NCBI RefSeq assembly: GCF_019249725.2
Contig: NZ_CP137559.1
Location: forward strand, 2,253,501 to 2,317,500
Direction: 5' to 3'
DNA from: Segatella hominis
Lineage (GTDB): Bacteria; Bacteroidota; Bacteroidia; Bacteroidales; Bacteroidaceae
Length of the DNA stretch: 64,000 nucleotides
Positions 43,883 to 51,206 of the stretch are shown in pieces. The position numbers were made by a program, and so were the translations under genes. The notes beneath the pieces are model-generated. The model saw nothing but the letters and a program-made list of their open reading frames with translations. It had not been told where the DNA came from and did no database searches. Position 1 is the first letter of the stretch, and each line of letters opens with the position of its first letter.

Positions 43883-44716
43883 ATGGGGAAAGAAAAGGAT
43901 TTTTCAAGGAAGTCTAATCTCTCACAACTGTCTGATGACGAGATTCTTCAAGGCTTCAAGGATGCTAATGCAAGAATAGTAAGGGAGTATTACTACGGAT
44001 ACTGCCGGGTGGCTTATTGCATCTACGACAAGCGATACGACCTGCAATCGAAACCAGGCAAGGACGTAGCCATGCAGTTGGGCATGACCGCCTCCGCCGT
44101 CACCCAGCGATGCCAGAAGATGATGCATGATGTGGTGATTCCTTATTTCAAGAAATACTTCGATGCTTCGAAATACAGAAGCTATCTGTCGATTGCAGAG
44201 GAAGACACATCCGTTTCAAGTGCTCCTAAGATGTCAATGCCGAGCATGATGGCTTCGAGAATGTGCTGCGAGGAATCGGCTGATAATGGCAATAACATAT
44301 TTAATAATAAGAAGAATATGGAAGATATGAAGAAGGGAAGAATCACTCCTCGCTGGATTGATTCTTTGAAGGGAAACGAGATTTTTGTGTTTGGCAGCAA
44401 TCTGGCTGGCATGCATGGTGGTGGTGCGGCACGTATAGCCCGCCTGCATTTCGGTGCCGTCATGGGCAAGGGTGTAGGCTTGCAAGGTCAGAGTTACGCC
44501 ATCCCTACGATGCAGGGCGGCGTGGAAACCATCCGTCCATACGTGAATGATTTCCTGGATTTTGCCAAGCATCATCCAGAAATGCAGTTCCTGGTAACAC
44601 CTATCGGTTGCGGCATCGCCGGCTTCGAAGCCGAAGACATCGCCCCATTGTTCGAGAGCGCAAAGGAGATGAAGAACATCAGTCTGCCGGAGAGTTTCTG
44701 GGAAGTGATAGAGTGA
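43883..44716 (+). CDS. Internally deleted sigma-like protein joined to a macro-like (A1S_2505-type) domain
   Basis: 277 residues. Residues 1-105 look like two ends of a sigma-70-like protein: an N-terminal stretch (LSDDEILQGFKDANARIVRE, VAYCIYDKRYDLQSKPG) running straight into a region-4 helix-turn-helix (KDVAMQLGMTASAVTQRCQK). The core DNA-melting part between them is absent. A linker leads to a second domain (about 155-277) starting ITPRWIDSLKGNEIFVFGSN, with LAGMHGGGAARIARLHFGA, GVGLQGQSYAIPT and TPIGCGIAGFEAEDIAPLF. This matches the phage-associated A1S_2505 family, whose fold resembles macrodomains that bind or remove ADP-ribose. The ADP-ribosylglycohydrolase gene starts 33 nt downstream. 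Function: probably nucleotide or ADP-ribose handling; the N-terminal part may still bind DNA. Confidence 0.75.
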   Translation: MGKEKDFSRKSNLSQLSDDEILQGFKDANARIVREYYYGYCRVAYCIYDKRYDLQSKPGKDVAMQLGMTASAVTQRCQKMMHDVVIPYFKKYFDASKYRSYLSIAEEDTSVSSAPKMSMPSMMASRMCCEESADNGNNIFNNKKNMEDMKKGRITPRWIDSLKGNEIFVFGSNLAGMHGGGAARIARLHFGAVMGKGVGLQGQSYAIPTMQGGVETIRPYVNDFLDFAKHHPEMQFLVTPIGCGIAGFEAEDIAPLFESAKEMKNISLPESFWEVIE

Positions 44717-44749
44717 AAAATGGAGTAAGAATCATTAAGACATAAGATA

Positions 44750-45625
44750 ATGTTAGGAGCAATGATTGGTGATATTGCTGGCTCAAAATATGAGTTCAAC
44801 AATACGTTTGATTATGATTTCGAGATATTCGGTGGGGGATGCGACTTCACCGATGACACCATTTGCACGGTGGCGATTGCCGATGCGATACTGAACGGGC
44901 GAAACTATCAGGAAAGTCTGTTGGATTGGTGCCGCCGCTATCCTTCACCTAAGGGAGCGTATGGCGGAAGATTCGCAGCATGGATTTGCTCTCTTAATCC
45001 GCAGCCATATAATAGCTTTGGCAACGGTTCTGCAATGCGAGTATCGCCAGTAGCTTGGCTCTTCGATGACCTGTCGCAGGTTTTGGAAGAGGCTGAAAAG
45101 ACGGCACTTCCTACTCATAACCATCCCGAAGGAATCAAGGGAGCCCAAGCCGTGGCTCATGCCATCTGGCATTTCCGCAAGAGCAGATTCTCAGAAGAAT
45201 CTAAGGATTCTGAGAATGAGGAAACGAAGGGATTGAAAAATGAGAATGCTAAGGCTTCTAAGGATGAAAATGAAACAATACAGGGGTTCATGTCCATCGC
45301 CCGCAGCTATTACGAGGATTTCGACACACGAGATTATCCAAAGGGCAAGTTCGATGAGACCTGTATGGATGCCGTACCCTTATCCTTCTATCTCCTCTCG
45401 CAAGCCTCATCTTTCGAGGATGCCATTCGCCTCGCTATATCTCATGGCGGTGATAGCGATACCATCGGAGCCATCGTCGGCTCCATCGCCGAAGCCCGCT
45501 TCGGTATTCCGCAAGAAATGAAAGAGAAAGCTTTGAACTATCTGCCTAAGGACATGACAAGAATATATCAACAATTTAAAGCCAACAATGAAATAAAGAA
45601 AATAGATAAAAAATACAAGAAATAG
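44750..45625 (+). CDS. ADP-ribosylglycohydrolase (DraG/ARH family)
   Basis: 291 residues. Removes ADP-ribose from proteins or nucleic acids with two Mg2+ ions. Motifs: MLGAMIGDIAGSKYEF at the N-terminus, GCDFTDDTICTVAIADAI (metal-binding T-D-D), SFGNGSAMRVSPVAWLFDD, THNHPEGIKGAQAVAHAIW, and the C-terminal SHGGDSDTIGAIVGSIAEA that completes the metal site. All metal ligands are present. A charged insertion at about 145-180 (EESKDSENEETKG) is unusual and low-complexity. It follows the macro-like gene by 33 nt, so the two are probably an operon for reversing ADP-ribosylation. Confidence 0.92.
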   Translation: MLGAMIGDIAGSKYEFNNTFDYDFEIFGGGCDFTDDTICTVAIADAILNGRNYQESLLDWCRRYPSPKGAYGGRFAAWICSLNPQPYNSFGNGSAMRVSPVAWLFDDLSQVLEEAEKTALPTHNHPEGIKGAQAVAHAIWHFRKSRFSEESKDSENEETKGLKNENAKASKDENETIQGFMSIARSYYEDFDTRDYPKGKFDETCMDAVPLSFYLLSQASSFEDAIRLAISHGGDSDTIGAIVGSIAEARFGIPQEMKEKALNYLPKDMTRIYQQFKANNEIKKIDKKYKK

Positions 45626-45699
45626 TTGTTTGTAAGCGAATCTTTCTTACCGACTTTCATCGCCAAAATACATTAAATGCTCTTAAGGAGGTTAAGGAA

Positions 45700-45780
45700 A
45701 TGCTAAACCATTCATATACCAGAGAACAAAAATTGGAGCAGATTGAAAAGATTCATGCTCAGAGCCAACGCAATAAATAA
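45700..45780 (+). CDS. Short ORF or 3' gene remnant, unrecognised
   Basis: 26 residues (MLNHSYTREQKLEQIEKIHA...). The same frame stays open upstream with sensible sequence (FLTDFHRQNTLNALKEVKE), as if it is the tail of a lost gene. AAGGAGG lies just before the ATG. Expression is doubtful. Confidence 0.25.
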   Translation: MLNHSYTREQKLEQIEKIHAQSQRNK

Positions 45781-45804
45781 AGCCCTCAACATTATTAATA
45801 AAGA

Positions 45805-45839
45805 CATAGGTATAAGTGCTCAATGTACTTGTACCTATG
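45805..45839. terminator. Hairpin terminator between convergent units
   Basis: CATAGGTATAAGT pairs with ACTTGTACCTATG with one mismatch, then a T-rich run. It serves the ADP-ribosylglycohydrolase side (+) and may also serve the GIY-YIG gene (-). Confidence 0.75.
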
Positions 45840-45875
45840 CTTTCATTTTCTAAAATCTCTTAGTAAGAAATTCAG

Positions 45876-46778
45876 CTAATCACTCATATTAGCAAATGGC
45901 CGTTTTCCCTCATGGCTCAATTTAAACGCTTGAATCATTCGCCACTCAACCATCCTTGAATTTTCCAAAGTCTCTGCCCAGCAAATCACAAAATCATCAA
46001 CATCTGTCATTTGCCAAATCGCCCTTCCTCCTCCATGCGAAGCTCGCTTTCCTTGACCGAACCTCATGTATGAACGCAAACGACTTCTCATATTCGTTGA
46101 TTTTCCTATATACAAAATACAGGTTCCGTTAACATATTGTTCTTGTAAATAAGATAGTGAATAACAAGGAGAATCATTTGGAACTTTCACATAACCTCCT
46201 AAACTAGAAATACTAAATATCGGTTGTTGGTTATTCCTCCTCAACACTAGGTACACACCATTAGAAGAAGGGACTTCTGAACAACTCTCTTTTAATTCAC
46301 GAATGGTTTTAAACCCTTTGAATTGCAACGTACAATCCAATTCTTTTGATATTTCAGCAACCATATCTACATTATTTTTATTATAGTGATAACTTTTGCT
46401 TGCACTATTTTCTTTTACTGTGTTATTGTTCAAAAAGACATCATCTATAAAAGCACCAAAAGCACCCAAGAGCATTATAATATGTACACCAAGTAAAAGC
46501 AACAATTCAGCCTTTGTTATATCATCATATCTTATACCATAATATATTACTGATAAAGGCAATATTACAGAATAAGTCCATAATATTTTATTATACCATT
46601 TTCTAGAAAATGCATATTTTCCACCTTCATTTGGATGGAAAATCAAATATAATCCCACAAAAGGGAATAGCATTAATCTTAATAGGCAACCACCCATTAC
46701 AACAGTTTGAATAAACTTGTTTGAAATATTCCAAGAGTATCCATTAATATTTCCCTTTGAATCTTGGTAAACCTTCAT
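45876..46778 (-). CDS. Membrane protein with C-terminal GIY-YIG nuclease domain
   Basis: About 300 residues starting MKVYQDSKGNINGYSW. The in-frame extension to 46853 overlaps the -7 box and is not translated. Hydrophobic spans lie near residues 25-50, 65-90 and 92-112. The C-terminal 110 residues are a GIY-YIG domain: SSNGVYLVLRRN, CILYIGKSTNMRSRLRSYMR with the catalytic Arg, HGGGRAIWQM, and the Glu in ENSRMVEWRMIQAF. A GIY-YIG nuclease tethered to a membrane is unusual. Its biological target is unknown; a role in defence against incoming DNA is possible. Confidence 0.8.
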   Translation of the reverse strand: MKVYQDSKGNINGYSWNISNKFIQTVVMGGCLLRLMLFPFVGLYLIFHPNEGGKYAFSRKWYNKILWTYSVILPLSVIYYGIRYDDITKAELLLLLGVHIIMLLGAFGAFIDDVFLNNNTVKENSASKSYHYNKNNVDMVAEISKELDCTLQFKGFKTIRELKESCSEVPSSNGVYLVLRRNNQQPIFSISSLGGYVKVPNDSPCYSLSYLQEQYVNGTCILYIGKSTNMRSRLRSYMRFGQGKRASHGGGRAIWQMTDVDDFVICWAETLENSRMVEWRMIQAFKLSHEGKRPFANMSD

Positions 46779-46799
46779 ATCTCTACCTCCATTTTTCTG

Positions 46800-46807
46800 C
46801 AAAAATA
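46800..46807 (-). promoter_or_regulatory. -7 box TATTTTTG for the GIY-YIG gene
   Basis: Ends 21 nt before the chosen start at 46778. No -33 TTG at the usual distance. Confidence 0.5.
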
Positions 46808-46878
46808 CAAAAGGTTTTAGAATAATCCTATTTTTTCTGCTTATTTTTCTCATTTTGTATAGAAGAAAAGAGAAATAA

Positions 46879-46909
46879 TTTGTTTTTTCGAAAAATAGTC
46901 TTAACTTTG
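46879..46909 (+). promoter_or_regulatory. Promoter of the DUF3791 gene
   Basis: -33 TTTG (46879-46882), 19 nt, -7 TAACTTTG (46902-46909). Confidence 0.75.
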
Positions 46910-46931
46910 CCCCACATTAATAAAGAAAATT

Positions 46932-47153
46932 ATGCAAATGCAAGAATATCAATTGGATTTCGTAACCTATTGCGTTGGCAACTTAGCCGACCGATTGAAC
47001 ATGAGTGCCAGTAAGGTATATAAGATGTTACGGTCAACAGATATCTTAAATGGCTATATGATACCCTGCTATGATGTACTCCATACTTTCGGCAAGGAGT
47101 ACATCATAGACGATTTGATTAACTTGTTAAAGAAACGAGGAGCATTGAAATGA
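46932..47153 (+). CDS. DUF3791 protein
   Basis: 73 residues with the full DUF3791 pattern: FVTYCVGNLADRLNMSASKV, YKMLRSTDILNGYMIPCYDV, and LHTFGKEYIIDDL. These small proteins almost always precede a DUF3990 gene, and the pair is suspected to form a toxin-antitoxin-like unit related to ADP-ribosyltransferases. Here the following DUF3990 gene is only a 22-codon stub (47150-47218) overlapping this stop codon. The promoter is intact, so the gene is probably still expressed without its partner. Confidence 0.85.
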   Translation: MQMQEYQLDFVTYCVGNLADRLNMSASKVYKMLRSTDILNGYMIPCYDVLHTFGKEYIIDDLINLLKKRGALK

Positions 47154-47218
47154 CAGTTTATCATGCATCAAAATTCATCATAGAATCGGCCATTATCCTT
47201 TATTCCTCCTCAAAGTAA
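47150..47218 (+). pseudogene. Truncated start of a DUF3990 gene
   Basis: The ATG overlaps the DUF3791 stop (ATGA). It reads MTVYHASKFIIES, the canonical DUF3990 opening (M-x-V-Y-H-x-S), then runs into foreign sequence and stops after 22 residues. The remaining roughly 150 residues are missing. Confidence 0.7.
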
Positions 47219-47463
47219 CTACCCACTTCCATCTTGCAATCCATCGCACGGCACTTGACATAGCGCTCTCTCGCCCTATTCTCTCTTGCAAACATCTTCT
47301 TGGTGCCTGCCTCATCTTCCGAGAACTGGAGATGATTGTCAATACCCATATCCATAGCGATATTCTCCACATCAAGGTCATCGGTACCGATGAAAGTAAA
47401 AGTCCAGTTCTGCTTCTTCAATTTCTCGATAAGATTCTTGATCATCTTCAGACTGTACTCCTC
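47200..47463 (-). pseudogene. C-terminal fragment of a VWA-domain protein
   Basis: Reads EEYSLKMIKNLIEKLKKQNW, TFTFIGTDDLDVENIAMDMG, then a charged tail to GSYFEEE. This is the end of a von Willebrand factor A-like domain common in these bacteria. Upstream in frame it becomes Phe/Leu low-complexity and stops, so the first part is lost. Its 3' end abuts the truncated DUF3990 stub, so two deletions met here. Non-functional in all likelihood. Confidence 0.65.
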
Positions 47464-47520
47464 TAAAAGAAAAAGGAAGAGGAAAAATTAAGCATGCTAT
47501 TTTATTTTTTCCAGAAATCT

Positions 47521-47552
47521 TTTGCCTAAGAGAAATAAAACATGTAATTTTG
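47521..47552 (+). promoter_or_regulatory. crcB promoter
   Basis: -33 TTTG (47521-47524), 20 nt, -7 TAATTTTG (47545-47552). Predicts a leader of about 70 nt. Confidence 0.75.
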
Positions 47553-47553
47553 C

Positions 47554-47610
47554 ACTGCAATAAGTAATCGGACACCGGCAGAAAAGGCTCTGCTAACTTG
47601 TCCATGCAGC
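47554..47610 (+). ncRNA. Structured 5' leader of crcB
   Basis: Three nested stems: CTGCA (47555-47559) with TGCAG (47605-47609), GGACA (47570-47574) with TGTCC (47599-47603), and GCAGA with TCTGC around an AAAGGC loop. It begins at the predicted transcription start and ends 20 nt before the gene. It does not obviously fit the known fluoride riboswitch consensus, so it is a candidate only. Confidence 0.45.
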
Positions 47611-47628
47611 AATCACAAAAATATAGAA

Positions 47629-48009
47629 ATGAAAGAATTATTACTGGTCAGTATCGGCAGCTTCTTCGGAGGCGGCATGAGATTTTGGATTTCCAAGATG
47701 GTGCAATCATATACATTCATCGCATTCCCCTTCGGAACGATGACGGTAAATGTATTGGGATGCCTCATCATCGGTTTTTTATCAGGATTGAACTGGAATG
47801 GAGGAGGTCTTTTATCCCCATCCGTCAAAATGCTCCTCACTACAGGCTTTTGCGGAGGTTTTACCACCTTCTCTACCTTCATGAACGAAGGTTACGGACT
47901 GATGAAGGATGGAAGTTATACCTATATGATGCTCTATCTCTTCGGAAGTCTGGCTTTGGGACTTTTAGCTGTCCTCGCAGGACATTATTTGGCTAAATGC
48001 ATCGCATGA
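47629..48009 (+). CDS. crcB: Fluoride ion channel CrcB/Fluc
   Basis: 126 residues, four membrane helices, the normal size of a dual-topology Fluc subunit. Exports fluoride. Motifs: SIGSFFGGGMRFWIS (the G-G-x-x-R start), FPFGTMTVNVLGCLIIGF with the conserved Asn, and TTGFCGGFTTFSTF carrying the Phe-box and Na+ site. One gene, so a homodimer is expected. It has a strong promoter and a structured leader, which suggests control by fluoride or another signal. Confidence 0.93.
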   Translation: MKELLLVSIGSFFGGGMRFWISKMVQSYTFIAFPFGTMTVNVLGCLIIGFLSGLNWNGGGLLSPSVKMLLTTGFCGGFTTFSTFMNEGYGLMKDGSYTYMMLYLFGSLALGLLAVLAGHYLAKCIA

Positions 48010-48122
48010 AAAGAGGAAAATCCACACATGAGGAAAGAGTGCATCTGCATCATAGAAAAGAAAAAAATATATCATTTTTATTATTTTATCCATAAAATGG
48101 GGTAAGTTACGAAAAAAAATCG

Positions 48123-48130
48123 TATTTTTG
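48123..48130 (+). promoter_or_regulatory. -7 box TATTTTTG giving a nearly leaderless transcript
   Basis: The box ends 5 nt before the ATG at 48136, so the predicted transcription start is at or next to the start codon. No good -33 TTG. Confidence 0.55.
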
Positions 48131-48135
48131 CACCT

Positions 48136-48744
48136 ATGAATTCATTAGATACAAACAATATAAAATGGAGCGAGAATGTTATCATCGCTGACGCTGACTA
48201 CATTGACAGAGTGGCTTTCGACCTGACTGTCAATTTCGAGCGTATGATCAACCGTCGCATCCAACCGGCCGACATGGCTCAATGGGCAGTCTGTATTGCC
48301 CTTGACGGCGGTCTCAGAGAGGGTGAGCACGAAACCCAAGTAGTGCTTATCCACGACAAGCAGTCTATGGCAATGAAAAACTTCCGCCCTTCCAATTATG
48401 AGAAAGATCTGAACGCACAGGCTTTCAAGGACAACAAGTTGGGCGAGTTTATCATATCTTCTTATCCTACAGAGGAAAAGATGGTGGGCAAGGATGATTT
48501 CCTCGTGGATGTTGCCCGCACGGTTTGCAATGCCAAGGAGGTAAAGCGCGTCATGATCATTCCCAACTCGGAAGATGGAGATGCCTACGACCGCCTGCGA
48601 GAGATATTGAGAAAGGTAGAGGATGACGACAAGCGCATCACGCTCTTCGCCATGCAACCAATGCCTGGCGGCAATTTCCGACAGGAGATTCTCGGATATT
48701 CACTGATGAGTGCCTTGGGCATCTCTGCCAATGAAATAAAATAA
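48136..48744 (+). CDS. Conserved Bacteroidales protein (DUF6621-like), unknown function
   Basis: 202 residues, soluble. Contains NVIIADADYIDRVAFDLTVN, RRIQPADMAQWAVCIALDGG and ITLFAMQPMPGGNFRQEILG. No catalytic motif recognised. It is the first of three co-directional genes with carboxynorspermidine dehydrogenase and recA (gaps 37 and 50 nt), a stable arrangement in Prevotella-type genomes as far as I can recall. Translation appears to start almost at the 5' end of the mRNA. Confidence 0.75.
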   Translation: MNSLDTNNIKWSENVIIADADYIDRVAFDLTVNFERMINRRIQPADMAQWAVCIALDGGLREGEHETQVVLIHDKQSMAMKNFRPSNYEKDLNAQAFKDNKLGEFIISSYPTEEKMVGKDDFLVDVARTVCNAKEVKRVMIIPNSEDGDAYDRLREILRKVEDDDKRITLFAMQPMPGGNFRQEILGYSLMSALGISANEIK

Positions 48745-48781
48745 ACAACAGACGATAAACATTAAAATATATAAAATATAA

Positions 48782-50023
48782 ATGAGTAGAGTACTTATGA
48801 TTGGCGCAGGTGGCGTTGCTACCGTGGCTGCCTTCAAAATCGTCCAGAACCAGGACGTTTTCACCGAGTTTATGATTGCTAGCCGTCGCAAGGAAAAATG
48901 CGATAAGTTGGTAAAGGATATCCACGCCAAGGGTTACAAGATGGATATTCAGACGGCTGAGGTGGATGCCGACGACGTTGAGCAGTTGAAGGCTCTCTTC
49001 AATAGCTACAAGCCTGAGCTTGTCATCAACCTCGCTTTGCCTTATCAGGATCTTACAATCATGGATGCTTGTTTGGCTTGCGGTTGCAACTACATGGACA
49101 CAGCCAATTACGAACCTAAGGACGAGGCTCACTTCGAGTACTCATGGCAGTGGGCATACAAGGACAAGTTTGAGAAGGCTGGTCTTTGCGCTATCCTCGG
49201 TTGCGGTTTCGACCCAGGCGTTTCCGGTATCTTCACCGCATACGCTGCCAAACATCACTTCGATGAGATTGAGGTGCTCGACATCGTGGACTGCAACGCT
49301 GGTAACCACCACAAGGCTTTCGCTACCAACTTCAACCCTGAAATCAACATCCGCGAGATTACCCAGAAGGGACTCTGGTATAAGAATGGTGAATGGATTG
49401 AAACAGACCCTCTGTCTATCCACAAACCTCTCACCTACCCTAACATCGGTCCTCGCGAGAGTTATCTGATGCACCACGAGGAGTTGGAGAGTCTGGTAAA
49501 GAACTACCCTACCATCAAGGAGGCACGCTTCTGGATGACTTTCGGTCAGCAGTATCTCACCTATCTCGACTGCATTCAGAACCTCGGCATGAGCCGTATC
49601 GACGAGATTGAATACGAGGCTCCATTGGCTGATGGCTCTGGCAAGACTGCCAAGGTGAAGATCGTTCCATTGCAGTTCCTGAAAGCCGTATTGCCTAACC
49701 CACAGGATCTCGGTGAGAACTATGACGGCGAGACCTCTATCGGTTGCCGTATCCGTGGCAAGAAGGATGGTAAGGAGCGCACATACTATGTTTACAACAA
49801 CTGCAAGCACCAGGAGGCATACAACGAGACTGGCATGCAGGGCGTAAGCTATACTACTGGTGTACCAGCTATGATTGGTGCCATGATGTTCCTCAAGGGC
49901 ATATGGAAGAAGCCAGGTGTATGGAACGTAGAGGAATTCGACCCAGATCCATTCATGGAGCAACTCAACAAGCAAGGTTTGCCTTGGCACGAGGTATTTG
50001 ATGGTGATTTGGAAATCGACTAA
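48782..50023 (+). CDS. Carboxynorspermidine dehydrogenase (saccharopine dehydrogenase family)
   Basis: 413 residues. Rossmann fold at the N-terminus (VLMIGAGGVATVAAFKI). Then NLALPYQDLTIMDACLACGC and YMDTANYEPKDEAHFEYSWQ, typical of the saccharopine dehydrogenase-like group. The CASDH subgroup makes carboxynorspermidine or carboxyspermidine from aspartate semialdehyde and a diamine, the first step of the alternative spermidine route used by gut Bacteroidota. The decarboxylase partner is not in the window. No SAICAR or lysine genes are nearby, so a lysine role is unlikely. It lies between a DUF gene and recA. Confidence 0.85.
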   Translation: MSRVLMIGAGGVATVAAFKIVQNQDVFTEFMIASRRKEKCDKLVKDIHAKGYKMDIQTAEVDADDVEQLKALFNSYKPELVINLALPYQDLTIMDACLACGCNYMDTANYEPKDEAHFEYSWQWAYKDKFEKAGLCAILGCGFDPGVSGIFTAYAAKHHFDEIEVLDIVDCNAGNHHKAFATNFNPEINIREITQKGLWYKNGEWIETDPLSIHKPLTYPNIGPRESYLMHHEELESLVKNYPTIKEARFWMTFGQQYLTYLDCIQNLGMSRIDEIEYEAPLADGSGKTAKVKIVPLQFLKAVLPNPQDLGENYDGETSIGCRIRGKKDGKERTYYVYNNCKHQEAYNETGMQGVSYTTGVPAMIGAMMFLKGIWKKPGVWNVEEFDPDPFMEQLNKQGLPWHEVFDGDLEID

Positions 50024-50073
50024 TTGCAACCTCAAACAAATATAAAATATAACAGTTTAAAACTATTATTACA

Positions 50074-51111
50074 ATGGCGAAAAAGGAAGAAATAAAGGAG
50101 GGTACTTTAAATCCTAATGAAGGTAAACTGAAGGCCCTTCAAGCTGCCATGGCGAAGATCGAAAAGGACTTCGGCAAAGGCTCTATCATGAAATTGGGTG
50201 ATGAACAAATCGAGAATATAGAGGTGATTCCTACCGGCAGTATCGCACTCGACAATGCGCTTGGCGTAGGTGGTTATCCTAAGGGACGAATCATAGAAAT
50301 CTATGGTCCGGAATCTTCTGGTAAGACTACTCTGGCCATTCATGCCATCGCAGAGGCACAGAAAGCTGGCGGTATCGCTGCTTTCATCGATGCTGAGCAC
50401 GCATTCGACCGTTTCTACGCAGCCAAATTGGGTGTAGATGTGGACAATCTGTGGATTTCACAGCCAGACAATGGTGAGCAGGCTTTACAGATTGCAGACC
50501 AGCTGATCAGTTCTTCTGCCATCGACATTCTGGTGATTGACTCTGTAGCAGCGCTGACTCCAAAGAAGGAAATCGAGGGTGACATGGGTGACAACGTGGT
50601 AGGTCTTCAGGCTCGTCTGATGAGCCAGGCTCTCCGCAAGCTCACCTCTACCATCAGCAAGACAAACACCACTTGTATCTTCATCAACCAGTTGCGTGAT
50701 AAGATTGGTATCATGTTTGGCAACCCGGAGACGACTACCGGTGGTAATGCCTTGAAATTCTATGCTTCTGTACGTCTGGATATCCGCAAGGCTTCTGCCA
50801 TCAAGGATGGTGAAAATGTTCTTGGCAATCTGGTACGTGTGAAGGTGGTGAAGAACAAGGTTGCTCCTCCTTTCCGCAAGGCTGAGTTTGAGATTACCTT
50901 TGGTGAGGGTATCAGCAAGATTGGCGAGATTATTGATTTGGGCGTAGAGCACAACATCATCCAGAAGAGTGGTAGTTGGTTCAGCTATGATGGTTCTAAA
51001 TTGGGTCAGGGTCGCGATGCAGCCAAGGCTTTATTGAAGGATAATCCTGAATTAGCTGAAGAAATCGAGGCAAAGGTTCGTGAAGCCCTTGCTGCCAAGA
51101 ACGAGAAATAA
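50074..51111 (+). CDS. recA: Recombinase RecA
   Basis: 345 residues, complete. Catalyses strand exchange and triggers the SOS response. Walker [10 protein letters not shown] (78-86), Walker [12 protein letters not shown], loop L1 [20 protein letters not shown], loop L2 [20 protein letters not shown]. Ends in an acidic-helical tail. Third gene of the 48.1 kb transcription unit, closed by a hairpin at 51120. Before the accessory insertions, recA and dnaK were probably convergent neighbours. Confidence 0.98.
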   Translation: MAKKEEIKEGTLNPNEGKLKALQAAMAKIEKDFGKGSIMKLGDEQIENIEVIPTGSIALDNALGVGGYPKGRIIEIYGPESSGKTTLAIHAIAEAQKAGGIAAFIDAEHAFDRFYAAKLGVDVDNLWISQPDNGEQALQIADQLISSSAIDILVIDSVAALTPKKEIEGDMGDNVVGLQARLMSQALRKLTSTISKTNTTCIFINQLRDKIGIMFGNPETTTGGNALKFYASVRLDIRKASAIKDGENVLGNLVRVKVVKNKVAPPFRKAEFEITFGEGISKIGEIIDLGVEHNIIQKSGSWFSYDGSKLGQGRDAAKALLKDNPELAEEIEAKVREALAAKNEK

Positions 51112-51119
51112 AGTTTTCT

Positions 51120-51160
51120 AAAAGAGGGTGTGTCATTAGTCCATGGCACATCCTCTTTTT
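51120..51160 (+). terminator. recA terminator
   Basis: AAAAGAGGGTGTGTC...GGCACATCCTCTTTTT, with GT/AT mispairs. It shares almost its full sequence with the hairpin at 37231-37272. Confidence 0.85.
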
Positions 51161-51206
51161 CGTTTCTTCATAGTTTTTCTTCATGTACTTATGGCAAAAG
51201 CTATAA

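Noticed and set aside
47554..47610. Standard fluoride riboswitch before crcB
   Set aside because: The conserved GATGG/TAATGAC-type blocks of the known motif were not found; kept only as a candidate structured leader.
48782..50023. Lysine-pathway saccharopine dehydrogenase
   Set aside because: The sequence style fits the carboxynorspermidine dehydrogenase group, and no lysine genes are nearby.
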